From JAIEPT01 sp038217425 (lineage in GTDB: Bacteria; Planctomycetota; Planctomycetia; Gemmatales; Gemmataceae): a DNA stretch of 38,908 bases. Of the stretch, positions 1 through 9,412 are shown in pieces. The number at the start of each line of letters is the position of its first letter. Within the stretch, counting starts at the first letter, position 1. Below the pieces are notes generated by a model, which worked only from the letters and a program-made list of their open reading frames with translations, ran no database searches and was not told the origin of the DNA. Location of the stretch: positions 1 through 38,908 of the forward strand of contig JBBQPM010000052.1 of NCBI GenBank assembly GCA_038217425.1. Direction: 5' to 3'. A program made the translations under genes and the position numbers.

Positions 1-12
1 GTCATTTACATT

Positions 13-216
13 TACCCCGAAGGGGTTGGATCTCAAAGCCCTGGGTTGCGTACTCGCAACCCAGGGAACAAAGGCGTCACACAGGATTACCCCGAAGGGG
101 TTGCATCCGTATGGCCGCCTCGATGCAACCCCTTCGGGGTAAGTTTCCACGGATACCTGTGCCCTGGGGTTGCGAGTACGCAACCCCAGGCTTTGAGATT
201 CAACCCCTTCGGGGTA
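13..216. repeat. Nested palindromic repeat cluster (REP-like)
   Basis: The 14-base core ACCCCGAAGGGGTT is present four times: about 14 and 89 forward, about 127 and 202 inverted. Bases 13-67 and 161-216 are inverted copies of each other, each with an inner palindrome built on GGGTTGCG/CGCAACCC around a GTAC centre. Bases 88-141 form a third, separate palindrome in the middle. The stretch can therefore fold as three hairpins or as one long stem. No convincing reading frame crosses it. It resembles dispersed REP-type intergenic elements; it lacks the regular spacers of a CRISPR array. Confidence 0.75.
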
Positions 217-294
217 GAGACAACCTGTGTTTGCCCTTGACGTTGTGTTGACAAGGCCAGAAAAGTGGCGCTGTCCAATCAAGAGTTGTCGGCT

Positions 295-416
295 AACCAG
301 GATCGACCCTGTGATCTGGTCGGCCACGTTTATGAAAGCCTTCTGCGGCTGCCGATTTCCCAGCGTGGTTGACCAGCGTGAATCGACTCGAAGCTGCTGC
401 GGTCATGGATGGGCAT
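295..416 (-). pseudogene. Decayed N-terminal fragment of a SAM-dependent methyltransferase
   Basis: Read on the minus strand from ATG at 416, the peptide begins MPIHDRSSFESIHAGQPRWE and then IG. This resembles the start of class I methyltransferases of the 'FDSIYAGxPPWDIGRPQ' type. The frame then runs into a stop at 330-332. After a frameshift near 345-350 the sequence continues as RQPQKAFINVADQITGSIL, which matches the family again just before the glycine-rich SAM-binding motif. Nothing after SIL is family-like. A GGAG lies upstream of the ATG. I infer a former gene divergent from the HxlR regulator, now truncated beside the repeat cluster. The family match is from memory of conserved motifs, not a search. 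Confidence 0.6.
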
Positions 417-574
417 CGTGTTCTCCAGCGAGCAATCGCTCCCTGCGGCTTCGCTTGACCGCCCCGCCTTGACCCCTTGCCCCGTAGAACGCACCAAGCG
501 TGGCGAATCACCCCAGGAATGATAAGATGTACCCGGACCATGGCCAAGTACGAAGAGAAACGTGAGGTACTGAC

Positions 575-946
575 ATGCAAGTAAGCACGGTCGAGCAGTC
601 GGCGGCGAAAGTCCTTGATTACCAATGCCCCGTCGAGGCAACTCTCGACGTGATCGGCGGGAAATGGAAGGTTGTCATTTTGTACCACCTGACCAACGAC
701 GGCACGCACCGCTTCGCCGTCCTGCGGCGAAAGATTCCCGGCGTGAGCGAACGGATGCTGACGCAGCAGCTTCGTGAACTCGAAGACGCCGGGATCGTGC
801 ACCGGGAGGTCTATCCCGAAGTGCCGCCCAAGGTCGAGTATTCGCTCACTGACTACGGCAAGACCTTGCGTCCGATCACCGAAGTCATGTGCGAGTGGGG
901 CAAGCGTCACATCAAGCGTAGTACGGCCAAACAAGCGACTGTTTAG
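575..946 (+). CDS. HxlR-family winged-helix transcriptional regulator
   Basis: This 123-residue protein has the usual HxlR length and hallmark sequence: CPVEATLDVIGGKWK at residues 18-32, then a winged helix with SERMLTQQLRELEDAGIV (about 69-86) as the recognition-helix region and YSLTDYGKTL near 103. HxlR proteins are homodimeric DNA-binding regulators. Several sense aldehydes, quinones or disulfide stress through the conserved cysteine at the position of Cys18 here. HxlR genes often regulate a divergent neighbour; here the divergent neighbour is only a methyltransferase remnant (295-416). The hybrid kinase starts 66 bases downstream on the same strand, so the two may be cotranscribed. A GATAAGAT stretch near 523 could be part of its promoter, but I see no good -35 box. 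Confidence 0.88.
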   Translation: MQVSTVEQSAAKVLDYQCPVEATLDVIGGKWKVVILYHLTNDGTHRFAVLRRKIPGVSERMLTQQLRELEDAGIVHREVYPEVPPKVEYSLTDYGKTLRPITEVMCEWGKRHIKRSTAKQATV

Positions 947-1012
947 GAACCACGGCATCAAGCAGCTACGGCTATCGACCTCAACAACAGCAAAGCAAAA
1001 ACAAGGGCAAGA

Positions 1013-4000
1013 ATGGCGGAACAGATAAAACATTCAGGCCATCTCCCGATGCCCTCTGCGCAGCCGAAGGCCAGCGTCCTGCTGGTGGACGACAACCCGG
1101 CCAATTTACTCTCATTGCGGGCGGTGCTCGAAGACCTCGGCCAGAACCTCGTGGAAGCCCGGTCCGGCGAGGAGGCGCTCCAGCGGGTGCAGTCCGACGA
1201 GTTCGCCGTCGTCCTCATGGACGTGCTGATGCCCGGCATCGGCGGCTTCGAGACGGCCAGGGCGATCCGCAGCGACGAGCGCTCCCGGCACACGCCCATC
1301 ATGTTCCTTACCGCCAGCGACATCGACCGCTCTCAAACCGAAGAGGCGTATCGGCTCGGCGCTGTGGACTTCCTGGTGAAACCGCTGTTGCCGGTCGCCC
1401 TCCAAGCCAAAGTTCGGGGCTTCGTTGAACTGTTCCTGGACAAGCAGCGGACGAAGCACGAAGCCGACCAACTTCGGTTGCTGGTCCACGGGACCACTGA
1501 GTACGCAATTTTCATGCTCGACCCGGACGGGCGGGTCGTGACGTGGAACGCCGGGGCCGAACGGTTCAAGGGCTACAAGGCCGACGAAATCATCGGGGAG
1601 CACTTCACCAAGTTCTATCCCCAAGAGGCAATCGACCGGGGCTGGCCAGCACACGAACTGAAGGTTTCGACGGCGGAAGGCCGGTTCGAGGACGAGGGCT
1701 GGCGGGTCCGCAAAGACGGCACGCAGTTTTGGGCCAATGTGGTCATCACGGCGCTGCGAGACGCACAGGGACATCTGCGTGGCTTTTCCAAAGTCACCCG
1801 TGACCTATCCGAGCGGAAGAAGGCTGAGGAAGCGCTGCGCCGCAGCGAGGAGCGGTTCCGGCTTCTGGTCGAAGGGGCGAAGGACTACGCCATCTTTCTC
1901 CTCGATCCGCAGGGCCACGTTGCCTCGTGGAATCCGGGGGCGGAACGAATCAAGCAGTACAAGGCTGACGAGATCATCGGTCAGCACTTCTCCCGGTTCT
2001 ACCCGCAGGAGGCGCTGGACCGGGGCTGGCCAGCACACGAACTGAAGGTTGCCAAAGCCGAAGGCCGCTTCGAGGACGAGGGCTGGCGGGTCCGCAAGGA
2101 CGGCACGCAGTTTTGGGCCAACGTGGTCATCACGGCGCTGCACGACGAGGCCGGGACTTTCCGTGGGTTCTCCAAGATCACCAGGGACTTGACGGAGCGA
2201 AAGAAGTCGGAAGAGAACGCTCGCCGCCTCGTAGAAGAAGCAACGGCCCGCCGTGTGGCCGAGGAGAATGCCCGGTTGATCCAGGAGCAGCGGGAGCGGT
2301 TGCACGTCACGCTGGCCAGCATCGGCGATGGCGTCATCAGCACCGACGCCGAAGGCCGAGTGGACTTCCTCAATCCGGTGGCCGAGGAGCTTGTCGGCTG
2401 GAAGTCGGAGGAAGCGGCCCGCCGCACGCTGAATGACGTGTTCCGCATCGTCAACGAAACGACCCGCCAGCCGGTCGAGAACCCGGCCCTGCGGGCGCTC
2501 GTGGAAGGCAAGATCGTGGGGCTTGCCAATCACACCGTCCTGATCTCGAGGGAAGGGACCGAGAGGCCGATTGACGATTCCGCCGCCCCGATCCGGGACG
2601 CCAGAGGCAACGTCATCGGCAGCGTGCTGGTCTTCCGGGACGTTTCGGAGCGGAAACGCAATGAGCAGAAGGTGCGAGAGCAGCAAGAGTGGCTGCGGGT
2701 GACGCTGGCCAGCATCGGTGATGCGGTGATTGCCACCGACACCCAGGGGCGTGTCACGTTCCTCAATCCTGTCGCTCAAGACCTGACGGGCTGGACGGAA
2801 TTGGACGCTCAAGGACAACCGCTTGAAGCGGTGTTCCACATCCTGAATGAACAGACCCGTCAGGCCGTGGAGAATCCGGTCGCCAAGGTGTTGCGCGAAG
2901 GAGTGATCGTCGGCCTGGGGAATCACACGGTCCTCATTGCCAAGGACGCCACGGAGCGGCCCATTGACGACTCTGCCGCCCCGATCCGGGATACGTCCGG
3001 CAACATGGTGGGCGTCGTCCTGATCTTCCGGGACGTGACGGAGCAACGCCTGAGCGAACGGGAGTTACGGTCGAGCGAAGCCCGCAAGACGGCCATTCTG
3101 GAGACGGCCCTCGATTGCGTCATCACGATGGATCACGAGGGGAAGGTGGTCGAGTACAACACCGCAGCCGAGCGGACGTTTGGTTTTCGCCGCGAGCAGG
3201 TGATCGGGCGAGAGCTTGCGGACTTCATCATCCCGCCGACGCTTCGAGAGCGCCACCGCAAGGGTATGGCCCACTACCTCGCCACCGGGGAAGGCCCCGT
3301 GCTGGGCAAACGGCTGGAACTTCCGGCGTTGCGGAGTGACGGGGCGGAATTCCCCGTCGAGTTGGCGATCACTCGCATTTCGACCGATGGACCGCCGCTA
3401 TTCACGGCCTACTTGCGAGATGTTTCCGAAGCGAAGCGAGTGGAACAGCACCGCAACCTTCGGCTTGCCGTGACCAGCGCACTCAACGAAGCGTCGAGCG
3501 TGGACGAGGGTGCGAGCAGCATCCTCCGCTCCGTGTGTGAACACCTGGGCTGGGACGTGGGCTTTTTCTGGAGCGCCAACAACGACCACCTGGCGTGTCG
3601 GGCAAGCTGGCACAGGCCCGACGTGACGGCGACGGCTTTCGAGGAGGTCAGTTGCAGCCGGACCTTTGATAAGGGAGAAGGGTTGCCGGGCCGTGTGTGG
3701 GCCAGCGGCGAACCGGCCTGGATTCTCGACATCGCCCAGGACGGCAATTTCCCCCGACTCGCCCCTGCAACCAAATACGGCCTGCACAGCGCCTTCGCCT
3801 GCCCGGTCGTCGTCGCCGACCGGACGCTCGGCGTCATCGAGTTCTTCACCGGGCGAATCCGGGAAGCCGACGCCGACCTACTGGAGACAATGGGGACCGT
3901 GGCCGGGAACATCGGCCAGTTCATCGAACGGAAAGTCGCCGAGGATGATCTCCGGCGCAGCGAGCAGGAGCTTGCCGCCGAATTGGAAGCGACGACCCGG

Positions 4001-6514
4001 CTGCACGCCCTCAGCACTCGCCTACTGGTTGCCGTCGATCTCGATGAGGCGCTGAACGATGTGTTGCACGAAGCCATCCTGACCTGCCGAGCTACGTTCG
4101 GTAACATCCAACGCTACAACCCTCAAAATCACGCCCTGGAGATCGTCGCCCACAAGGGATTTCGGGAAGACTTCCTCGAGCATTTCCGCACGGTTCGGAT
4201 CGACGAGGGTTCGGCCTGCGCTCAGGCATTGGAAAGCGGTAAGCGCATCATCATCGAGGACGTGGAACTCGACCCCACCTTCGAGCCTCATCGGCACATT
4301 GCCGCCGTCAATGGATTTCGGGCGGTGCAGTCCACGCCCTTCAAGAACCGGAAAGGCATCGTCATCGGGATGCTATCCACCCACTTCTCTCAGCCGCACC
4401 GACCTTCGGAGCGTGACCTGCGGCTACTCGACCTGTATGCCCGTCATGCCGCCGACCTGATTGAACGTCACGCCTTCGAAGAGGCGTTGCGTCGCAGTGA
4501 AGCACAGTTCCGGCAGCTTGCCGACGTGATGCCCCAAATCGTGTGGACGGCACGACCGGACGGCAACATCGACTACATGAATCGCCGCTGGACCGAGTTC
4601 ACAGGGCTGCCGGAAACGGTGGGAAATGAGGGTTGGTCGCAACTCCTTCATCCCGACGAGGCCCGTCCCGCCAGCGAGCGCTGGGCGGCGTCCGTCCGAA
4701 GCGGCGCTCCGTTCGGGATGGAACTCAGGCTACTGGACCGCCGCAAGCAGGTTTACCGCTGGCATCTCATCCGGACGGTGGCCATCCACGACGATGCGGG
4801 GAACGTAGTCCGCTGGTTCGGAACCGCCCCGGACATCCAGGAGCAGAAGCGGGCCGAGGAGTCCTCTCGCTATCTGGCCGAAGCCAGTGCCGCCCTGGCC
4901 AGCGTCGTGGATTACGAAAGCACGTTGCAGAAGGTGGCGACCCTGGCCGTGCCGTACTTCGCCGACTGGTCTGCCGTGGATATGGCGAACGGCGACGGGA
5001 CGTTGCGACGGCTGGCGGTCGCCCACCAGGATGCCGAGAAGGTCGCCCTCGTGCATCAGTTGATGCGAGACTACCCGCCTGATCCCGAATCACCCAGCGG
5101 GGCCTTCGCCGTCCTCCGCACCGGCAAGCCGCAACTCATCGGCGAGATTCCCGACGAAATGCTGGCGCAGGCGGCGAAGGACGAGCGCCATCTGGCCCTC
5201 ATCCGTTCGCTCGGCCTGAAATCGTACATCTGTGTCCCACTGGTCGCCTCCGGCAACGCGATCGGCGTCCTGACGTTCGCCACTGCCGAGTCGGGGCGGA
5301 CGTACACCGATGCGGACCTCGCCCTGGCAATGGACCTGGCGCAGCGGGCCGGGGTCGCTATCGAGAACACGCAGCTTTATCAGGCCCTCCGTGAAACCGA
5401 CCGGCGCAAGGACGAATTCCTGGCGACATTGGCGCATGAGCTTCGCAACCCGCTGGCCCCGATCCGCAACGCCCTGCAAATCCTCAACATGCCCCGGGTC
5501 GATGCGGAGACGGTGCAGCGCTCACGGGAGATGATGGAACGCCAAGTCCATCATCTCGTGCGACTGGTGGACGATCTCCTGGACGTGTCACGGGTCATGC
5601 GTGGCAAGATCGAACTCCGCAGGGAGCGGGTCGAACTCGCCTCCGTTGTCGCCCGTGCCGTGGAGACGGTACAGCCGCTCGTGGATGCCCAGGGCCATCA
5701 GTTGAGCGTCCGCTTGCCGCCTGAATCGCTGGCCGTCGAAGTAGACCCGGTGCGACTGGCCCAGGTCGTCGGCAATCTGCTGACGAATGCCGCCAAGTAC
5801 TCGGAGGCGAACGGCCACATCCGGCTGACCGCCGAGCGGGACGGCGGCGTGGCGGTGCTGCGGGTCGGGGACACCGGCATCGGCATCGCCAAGGACATGC
5901 TGCCCCGCATCTTCGAGTTGTTCGTGCAGGTGGACCACGCCTCTACCAAGGCGCAAGGCGGGCTGGGCATCGGGCTGACGCTGGTGAAGAACCTCGTGGA
6001 GATGCACAACGGCACGGTCGAGGCTCGCAGCGAAGGGCTGGGCAAGGGAAGTGAGTTCGTGGTCCGACTGCCGATTTCGGCGCAGCATCTTCGAGAGGAT
6101 CGACCTGAGCCTGGACAAACGGACGATCTCGTCGTCGCTTCGGGCCACCGCCTGCTGGTCGTTGATGACAACCAGGACGCCGCCGTGAGTCTCGCCATGT
6201 TGCTCAAGCTGCAAGGCCACGAAGTCCAGATCGCCCACAGCGGTATGGCGGCACTGGAGATGACGAAAACTTTCGCACCCGACTTGATCTTCCTCGACAT
6301 CGGGATGCCGGGGATGGACGGGTACGAGGTCGCACGCCGGTTGCGCCAGCAGCCCGGCCTGGAGAAAGTTGTCCTGGCCGCACTGACCGGGTGGGGCCAA
6401 CAAGAAGATCGTCGCCGCACGGCAGAAGCCGGGTTCAACCACCATCTCGTCAAGCCACCGGACCCCAAGGCCGTCGAGAGCGTGCTGGCCGGATTGAAGC
6501 AAAAGGACGTGTAG
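1013..6514 (+). CDS. Giant hybrid sensor histidine kinase (REC-6xPAS-3xGAF-HisKA-HATPase-REC)
   Basis: 1833 residues with no membrane segment, so it is probably cytoplasmic. Order, approximate residues: receiver 20-135 (acidic pair D26/D27, phospho-acceptor D70, K123); PAS 153-265; PAS 282-395; a coiled stretch to 430; PAS 429-548; PAS 561-679; PAS 692-810; GAF 817-973; GAF 997-1153; PAS 1166-1283; GAF 1287-1460; HisKA with H-box LAHELRNPLAP (H1475); HATPase with N-box GNLLTNAAKYS and G-box GGLGIGLTLVK; C-terminal receiver with D1762 in FLDIGMPGMDG. The first two PAS domains are near-identical (see findings). Receivers at both ends suggest a phosphorelay hub: an upstream kinase could phosphorylate D70. 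No output domain is present, so a phosphotransfer protein elsewhere is inferred. ATG at 1013 follows a purine-rich AAGGGCAAGA and precedes the receiver directly. Confidence 0.93.
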   Translation: MAEQIKHSGHLPMPSAQPKASVLLVDDNPANLLSLRAVLEDLGQNLVEARSGEEALQRVQSDEFAVVLMDVLMPGIGGFETARAIRSDERSRHTPIMFLTASDIDRSQTEEAYRLGAVDFLVKPLLPVALQAKVRGFVELFLDKQRTKHEADQLRLLVHGTTEYAIFMLDPDGRVVTWNAGAERFKGYKADEIIGEHFTKFYPQEAIDRGWPAHELKVSTAEGRFEDEGWRVRKDGTQFWANVVITALRDAQGHLRGFSKVTRDLSERKKAEEALRRSEERFRLLVEGAKDYAIFLLDPQGHVASWNPGAERIKQYKADEIIGQHFSRFYPQEALDRGWPAHELKVAKAEGRFEDEGWRVRKDGTQFWANVVITALHDEAGTFRGFSKITRDLTERKKSEENARRLVEEATARRVAEENARLIQEQRERLHVTLASIGDGVISTDAEGRVDFLNPVAEELVGWKSEEAARRTLNDVFRIVNETTRQPVENPALRALVEGKIVGLANHTVLISREGTERPIDDSAAPIRDARGNVIGSVLVFRDVSERKRNEQKVREQQEWLRVTLASIGDAVIATDTQGRVTFLNPVAQDLTGWTELDAQGQPLEAVFHILNEQTRQAVENPVAKVLREGVIVGLGNHTVLIAKDATERPIDDSAAPIRDTSGNMVGVVLIFRDVTEQRLSERELRSSEARKTAILETALDCVITMDHEGKVVEYNTAAERTFGFRREQVIGRELADFIIPPTLRERHRKGMAHYLATGEGPVLGKRLELPALRSDGAEFPVELAITRISTDGPPLFTAYLRDVSEAKRVEQHRNLRLAVTSALNEASSVDEGASSILRSVCEHLGWDVGFFWSANNDHLACRASWHRPDVTATAFEEVSCSRTFDKGEGLPGRVWASGEPAWILDIAQDGNFPRLAPATKYGLHSAFACPVVVADRTLGVIEFFTGRIREADADLLETMGTVAGNIGQFIERKVAEDDLRRSEQELAAELEATTRLHALSTRLLVAVDLDEALNDVLHEAILTCRATFGNIQRYNPQNHALEIVAHKGFREDFLEHFRTVRIDEGSACAQALESGKRIIIEDVELDPTFEPHRHIAAVNGFRAVQSTPFKNRKGIVIGMLSTHFSQPHRPSERDLRLLDLYARHAADLIERHAFEEALRRSEAQFRQLADVMPQIVWTARPDGNIDYMNRRWTEFTGLPETVGNEGWSQLLHPDEARPASERWAASVRSGAPFGMELRLLDRRKQVYRWHLIRTVAIHDDAGNVVRWFGTAPDIQEQKRAEESSRYLAEASAALASVVDYESTLQKVATLAVPYFADWSAVDMANGDGTLRRLAVAHQDAEKVALVHQLMRDYPPDPESPSGAFAVLRTGKPQLIGEIPDEMLAQAAKDERHLALIRSLGLKSYICVPLVASGNAIGVLTFATAESGRTYTDADLALAMDLAQRAGVAIENTQLYQALRETDRRKDEFLATLAHELRNPLAPIRNALQILNMPRVDAETVQRSREMMERQVHHLVRLVDDLLDVSRVMRGKIELRRERVELASVVARAVETVQPLVDAQGHQLSVRLPPESLAVEVDPVRLAQVVGNLLTNAAKYSEANGHIRLTAERDGGVAVLRVGDTGIGIAKDMLPRIFELFVQVDHASTKAQGGLGIGLTLVKNLVEMHNGTVEARSEGLGKGSEFVVRLPISAQHLREDRPEPGQTDDLVVASGHRLLVVDDNQDAAVSLAMLLKLQGHEVQIAHSGMAALEMTKTFAPDLIFLDIGMPGMDGYEVARRLRQQPGLEKVVLAALTGWGQQEDRRRTAEAGFNHHLVKPPDPKAVESVLAGLKQKDV

Positions 6515-6535
6515 TATTTCGCCCGTAGTTCGGAC

Positions 6536-6565
6536 GGGGCTGGCAGTGCAATTGCCGTTAGCCCC
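6536..6565. terminator. Hairpin between kinase genes, weak terminator candidate
   Basis: GGGGCT (6536-6541) pairs with AGCCCC (6560-6565), enclosing GGCA/TGCC (6542-6545 with 6553-6556). It lies 22 bases after the first kinase stop. No T-run follows, so it may be a processing or stability hairpin rather than a true terminator. Confidence 0.35.
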
Positions 6566-6622
6566 CAATCGCCGCGTCCGGGCGGGAGTCGTGAAGTGGC
6601 ATTACCGAAAGAGTGACCGAGA

Positions 6623-9334
6623 ATGACGGATCGGCAACAGAAAACGCAGGACGCACGGGAGGGGGAACTCTTTCGGCTGATGGTGGAGAACGTCAAGGAC
6701 TACGCCATCTTTGTCATCGACCCGGAGGGGCGGGTCGAAAGCTGGAACCAAGGGGCGGAGCGGCTGCTCGGCTACCGGGACGGCGAAATGATCGGGCGGT
6801 CGATCGCTCTCCTCTTTACCCCGGAGGACATCGAAAAGGGTTTTCCACAACGGGAGATGCAACAGGCGCTGGAGGGCGGTCGGGGCAACGACGACCGCTG
6901 GCATGTCCGCAAGAACGGCTCCCGCTTCTGGTGCGGCGGGACGCTGACGCCCTTGTGGGACGACGAGAAGAATCTCCGGGGTTTCGCCAAGATCATGCGG
7001 GACCGGACGGAGTGGAAGCAAGCCGAGGACGAGCGGGGGAGCCGGACGAGAGAGGCCGAACGTCTCCAGCGGCTTTATGACGCCGCCCTCTCGAACACAC
7101 CCGATCTCGTCTACGTCTTTGACCTCGACCATCGGTTCATTTATGCGAATGCAGGTCTTCTCAGGATGTGGGGCCGGACCTGGGAAGATTCCATCGACAA
7201 GACCTGTCTCGAACTTGGGTACGAGCCGTGGCACGCCGCCATGCACGACCAAGAAATCGAGCAGGTGGTCGCCACGAAGCAGCCGGTCAAGGGCGAGGTT
7301 CCCTTTACCGGCACGTTCGGTCGCCGCATTTACGAGTACATCTTCGTGCCGGTGATGGGCGAGAACGGCGAGGTCGAGGCGGTCGCCGGGACCACACGGG
7401 ACGTGACCGACCGCAGACAGGCCGAGGAGCAAGTGCGGGAGGCCAGCGCCACCCTCCGCAGTTTCTACGACACGTCCCCGGTCATGATGGGGGTGGTCGA
7501 GGTCAGCGGCGAGGACGTAGTGCACCTGACCGACAACGCCGCCACGGGCCGCTTCTTCGGGACCGCCCCCGACTCCCTCGCCGGGCGAGCGGCCAGCGAG
7601 ATCGGCGTTCCCCCGGACCACCTGCGGAAGTGGGTGCGGGCGTACCGGGAGAGCGAGCGGACCGGGCAACCGGCGCGGTTCGAGTACCCGCACGAGACGC
7701 CGGACGGACCCCGCTGGGTGTCCGCCGTCGTCTACTGCATCGAGCAACTCCCCGGAGGCCGATGCCGCTGCTCGTATGTGGCCGAGGACGTAACCGAGCG
7801 GAAGCGGGTGGAGGGGGCGTTGCGGGAGGCCGACCGGCGGTGGCGGGACCTGGCCGAGGCACTGCCCAACCTCGTCTGGACCGACCTCGCGGACGGCCAG
7901 TGCGACTACCTGAGTAGCCAGTGGGGAACGTACACCGGCATCCCGGAGCAAGAACTGCTCGGCCTGACGTGGCTGGAGCGGGTCATCCACCCGGACGACC
8001 GGGAGCGAACGCTCGCCTGCTGGATGGCGGCGGTGGCGGACAAGGGCGTGTACGACCTGGAGTACCGCATCCGCCGCCACGACGGGCAGTACCGCTGGTT
8101 CAAGACACGGGGTGTGCCGATTCGGGACGACCAGGGCCGGATCGTGAAGTGGTTCGGCACTTGCACTGACATCGAGGACGAGAAGCAGGCCGTCGAGGCG
8201 CTGCGGAATGCCGACCGGCGCAAGGACGAATTCCTGGCGACGTTGGCCCACGAACTCCGCAACCCGCTGGCCCCGATCCGCAACTCGCTTCAAATCCTGA
8301 AAATGCCGAGGGTCGATGCGGCGACCGTCGAGCGCTCACGGGAGATGATGGAGCGGCAGGTGCATCATCTGGTGCGTCTGGTGGACGACCTCCTGGACGT
8401 GTCACGGGTGATGCGGGGCAAGATCGACCTCCGCCGGGAGCCGGTGGAACTCGCCGCCGTCCTCGCCCGTGCGGTGGAGACGGTCCAACCGCTCGTGGAC
8501 GCCCAGCGCCACGAGTTGAGCGTTCTCCTCCCGCGCGAATCCCTGCTCCTCGACGCCGACTCGGTGCGGCTCGCCCAGGTCATCGGAAACCTCCTGACGA
8601 ATTCGGCCAAGTACACGGAACCGGGCGGGCGCATCCGGCTGACCGCCGAGCGTGACGGCGACGTGGCCGTACTCCGGGTCCGGGACAGCGGCATCGGGAT
8701 CGCCCCGGACGTACTGCCGCACGTCTTCGAGTTGTTCGTGCAGGCCGACCACGCCACGACGAAGACCCAGGGAGGGTTGGGAATCGGCCTGACCCTGGTG
8801 AAGAACCTCGTGGGCTTGCACGGCGGAACGGTCGAGGCGCAGAGCGACGGGCTGGGTCGGGGCAGCGAGTTCGTCGTGCGGCTCCCGCTCACGGCGCTGG
8901 CGGTTGGCCAGGACCAGGGCGGCGAGACGGGCCAGCAGGCCCACCAGCCGCCTGCACTGCCGGTCTATCGGCTGCTGGTTGTGGACGACAACCAGGATGC
9001 CGCCGACAGCCTCGCCCTGCTGCTCAAACTACGAGGCCACGAAGTCCGAGTGGCCTACAGTGGTCCGGCAGCGCTGGCCATGACGAGCCAGTACGCACCG
9101 GATTTGGTGTTCCTGGACATCGGAATGCCGGGGATGGACGGCTACGAAGTGGCTCGCCGGTTGAGACAGCGGCCCGGCCTGGAGAAAGTTGTGCTTGCGG
9201 CTCTGACCGGCTGGGGGCAGCAGGAAGACCGCCGCCGCACGACAGAAGCCGGGTTCGACCACCATCTCGTCAAGCCACCGGAGCCGAAGGCGCTGGAGAG
9301 CGTACTGGCCGAACTGAAGCGATCGCAGGTTTGA
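6623..9334 (+). CDS. Hybrid sensor histidine kinase (4xPAS-HisKA-HATPase-REC)
   Basis: 903 residues, soluble. Approximate layout: PAS 17-133; PAS 152-267; PAS 279-393; PAS_3-type 407-520, ending WFGTCTDIEDEKQ; HisKA with H543 in LAHELRNPLAP; HATPase about 640-760 (GNLLTNSAKYT, GGLGIGLTLVK); C-terminal receiver about 783-900 with phospho-acceptor D832 in FLDIGMPGMDG. The whole block from 'ADRRKDEFLATL' to the C-terminus is closely similar to the flanking kinases, while the sensory half is mostly its own. It probably autophosphorylates on H543 and passes the phosphate to D832 and then to an unidentified phosphotransfer protein. The 108-base gap after the first kinase allows cotranscription. ATG at 6623 has only a weak upstream GAG. 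Confidence 0.93.
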   Translation: MTDRQQKTQDAREGELFRLMVENVKDYAIFVIDPEGRVESWNQGAERLLGYRDGEMIGRSIALLFTPEDIEKGFPQREMQQALEGGRGNDDRWHVRKNGSRFWCGGTLTPLWDDEKNLRGFAKIMRDRTEWKQAEDERGSRTREAERLQRLYDAALSNTPDLVYVFDLDHRFIYANAGLLRMWGRTWEDSIDKTCLELGYEPWHAAMHDQEIEQVVATKQPVKGEVPFTGTFGRRIYEYIFVPVMGENGEVEAVAGTTRDVTDRRQAEEQVREASATLRSFYDTSPVMMGVVEVSGEDVVHLTDNAATGRFFGTAPDSLAGRAASEIGVPPDHLRKWVRAYRESERTGQPARFEYPHETPDGPRWVSAVVYCIEQLPGGRCRCSYVAEDVTERKRVEGALREADRRWRDLAEALPNLVWTDLADGQCDYLSSQWGTYTGIPEQELLGLTWLERVIHPDDRERTLACWMAAVADKGVYDLEYRIRRHDGQYRWFKTRGVPIRDDQGRIVKWFGTCTDIEDEKQAVEALRNADRRKDEFLATLAHELRNPLAPIRNSLQILKMPRVDAATVERSREMMERQVHHLVRLVDDLLDVSRVMRGKIDLRREPVELAAVLARAVETVQPLVDAQRHELSVLLPRESLLLDADSVRLAQVIGNLLTNSAKYTEPGGRIRLTAERDGDVAVLRVRDSGIGIAPDVLPHVFELFVQADHATTKTQGGLGIGLTLVKNLVGLHGGTVEAQSDGLGRGSEFVVRLPLTALAVGQDQGGETGQQAHQPPALPVYRLLVVDDNQDAADSLALLLKLRGHEVRVAYSGPAALAMTSQYAPDLVFLDIGMPGMDGYEVARRLRQRPGLEKVVLAALTGWGQQEDRRRTTEAGFDHHLVKPPEPKALESVLAELKRSQV

Positions 9335-9412
9335 TAGGCAAAGACGAAGGGCGTCACGAGCAGGTACAATGAACAGATTCGGATGCTGAACACTGACCAG
9401 TAGGAGAGGACC

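Noticed and set aside
13..216. Possible short CRISPR array because of repeated cores
   Set aside because: The copies alternate in orientation and their spacing serves nested palindromes; there are no equal-sized unique spacers and no cas genes.
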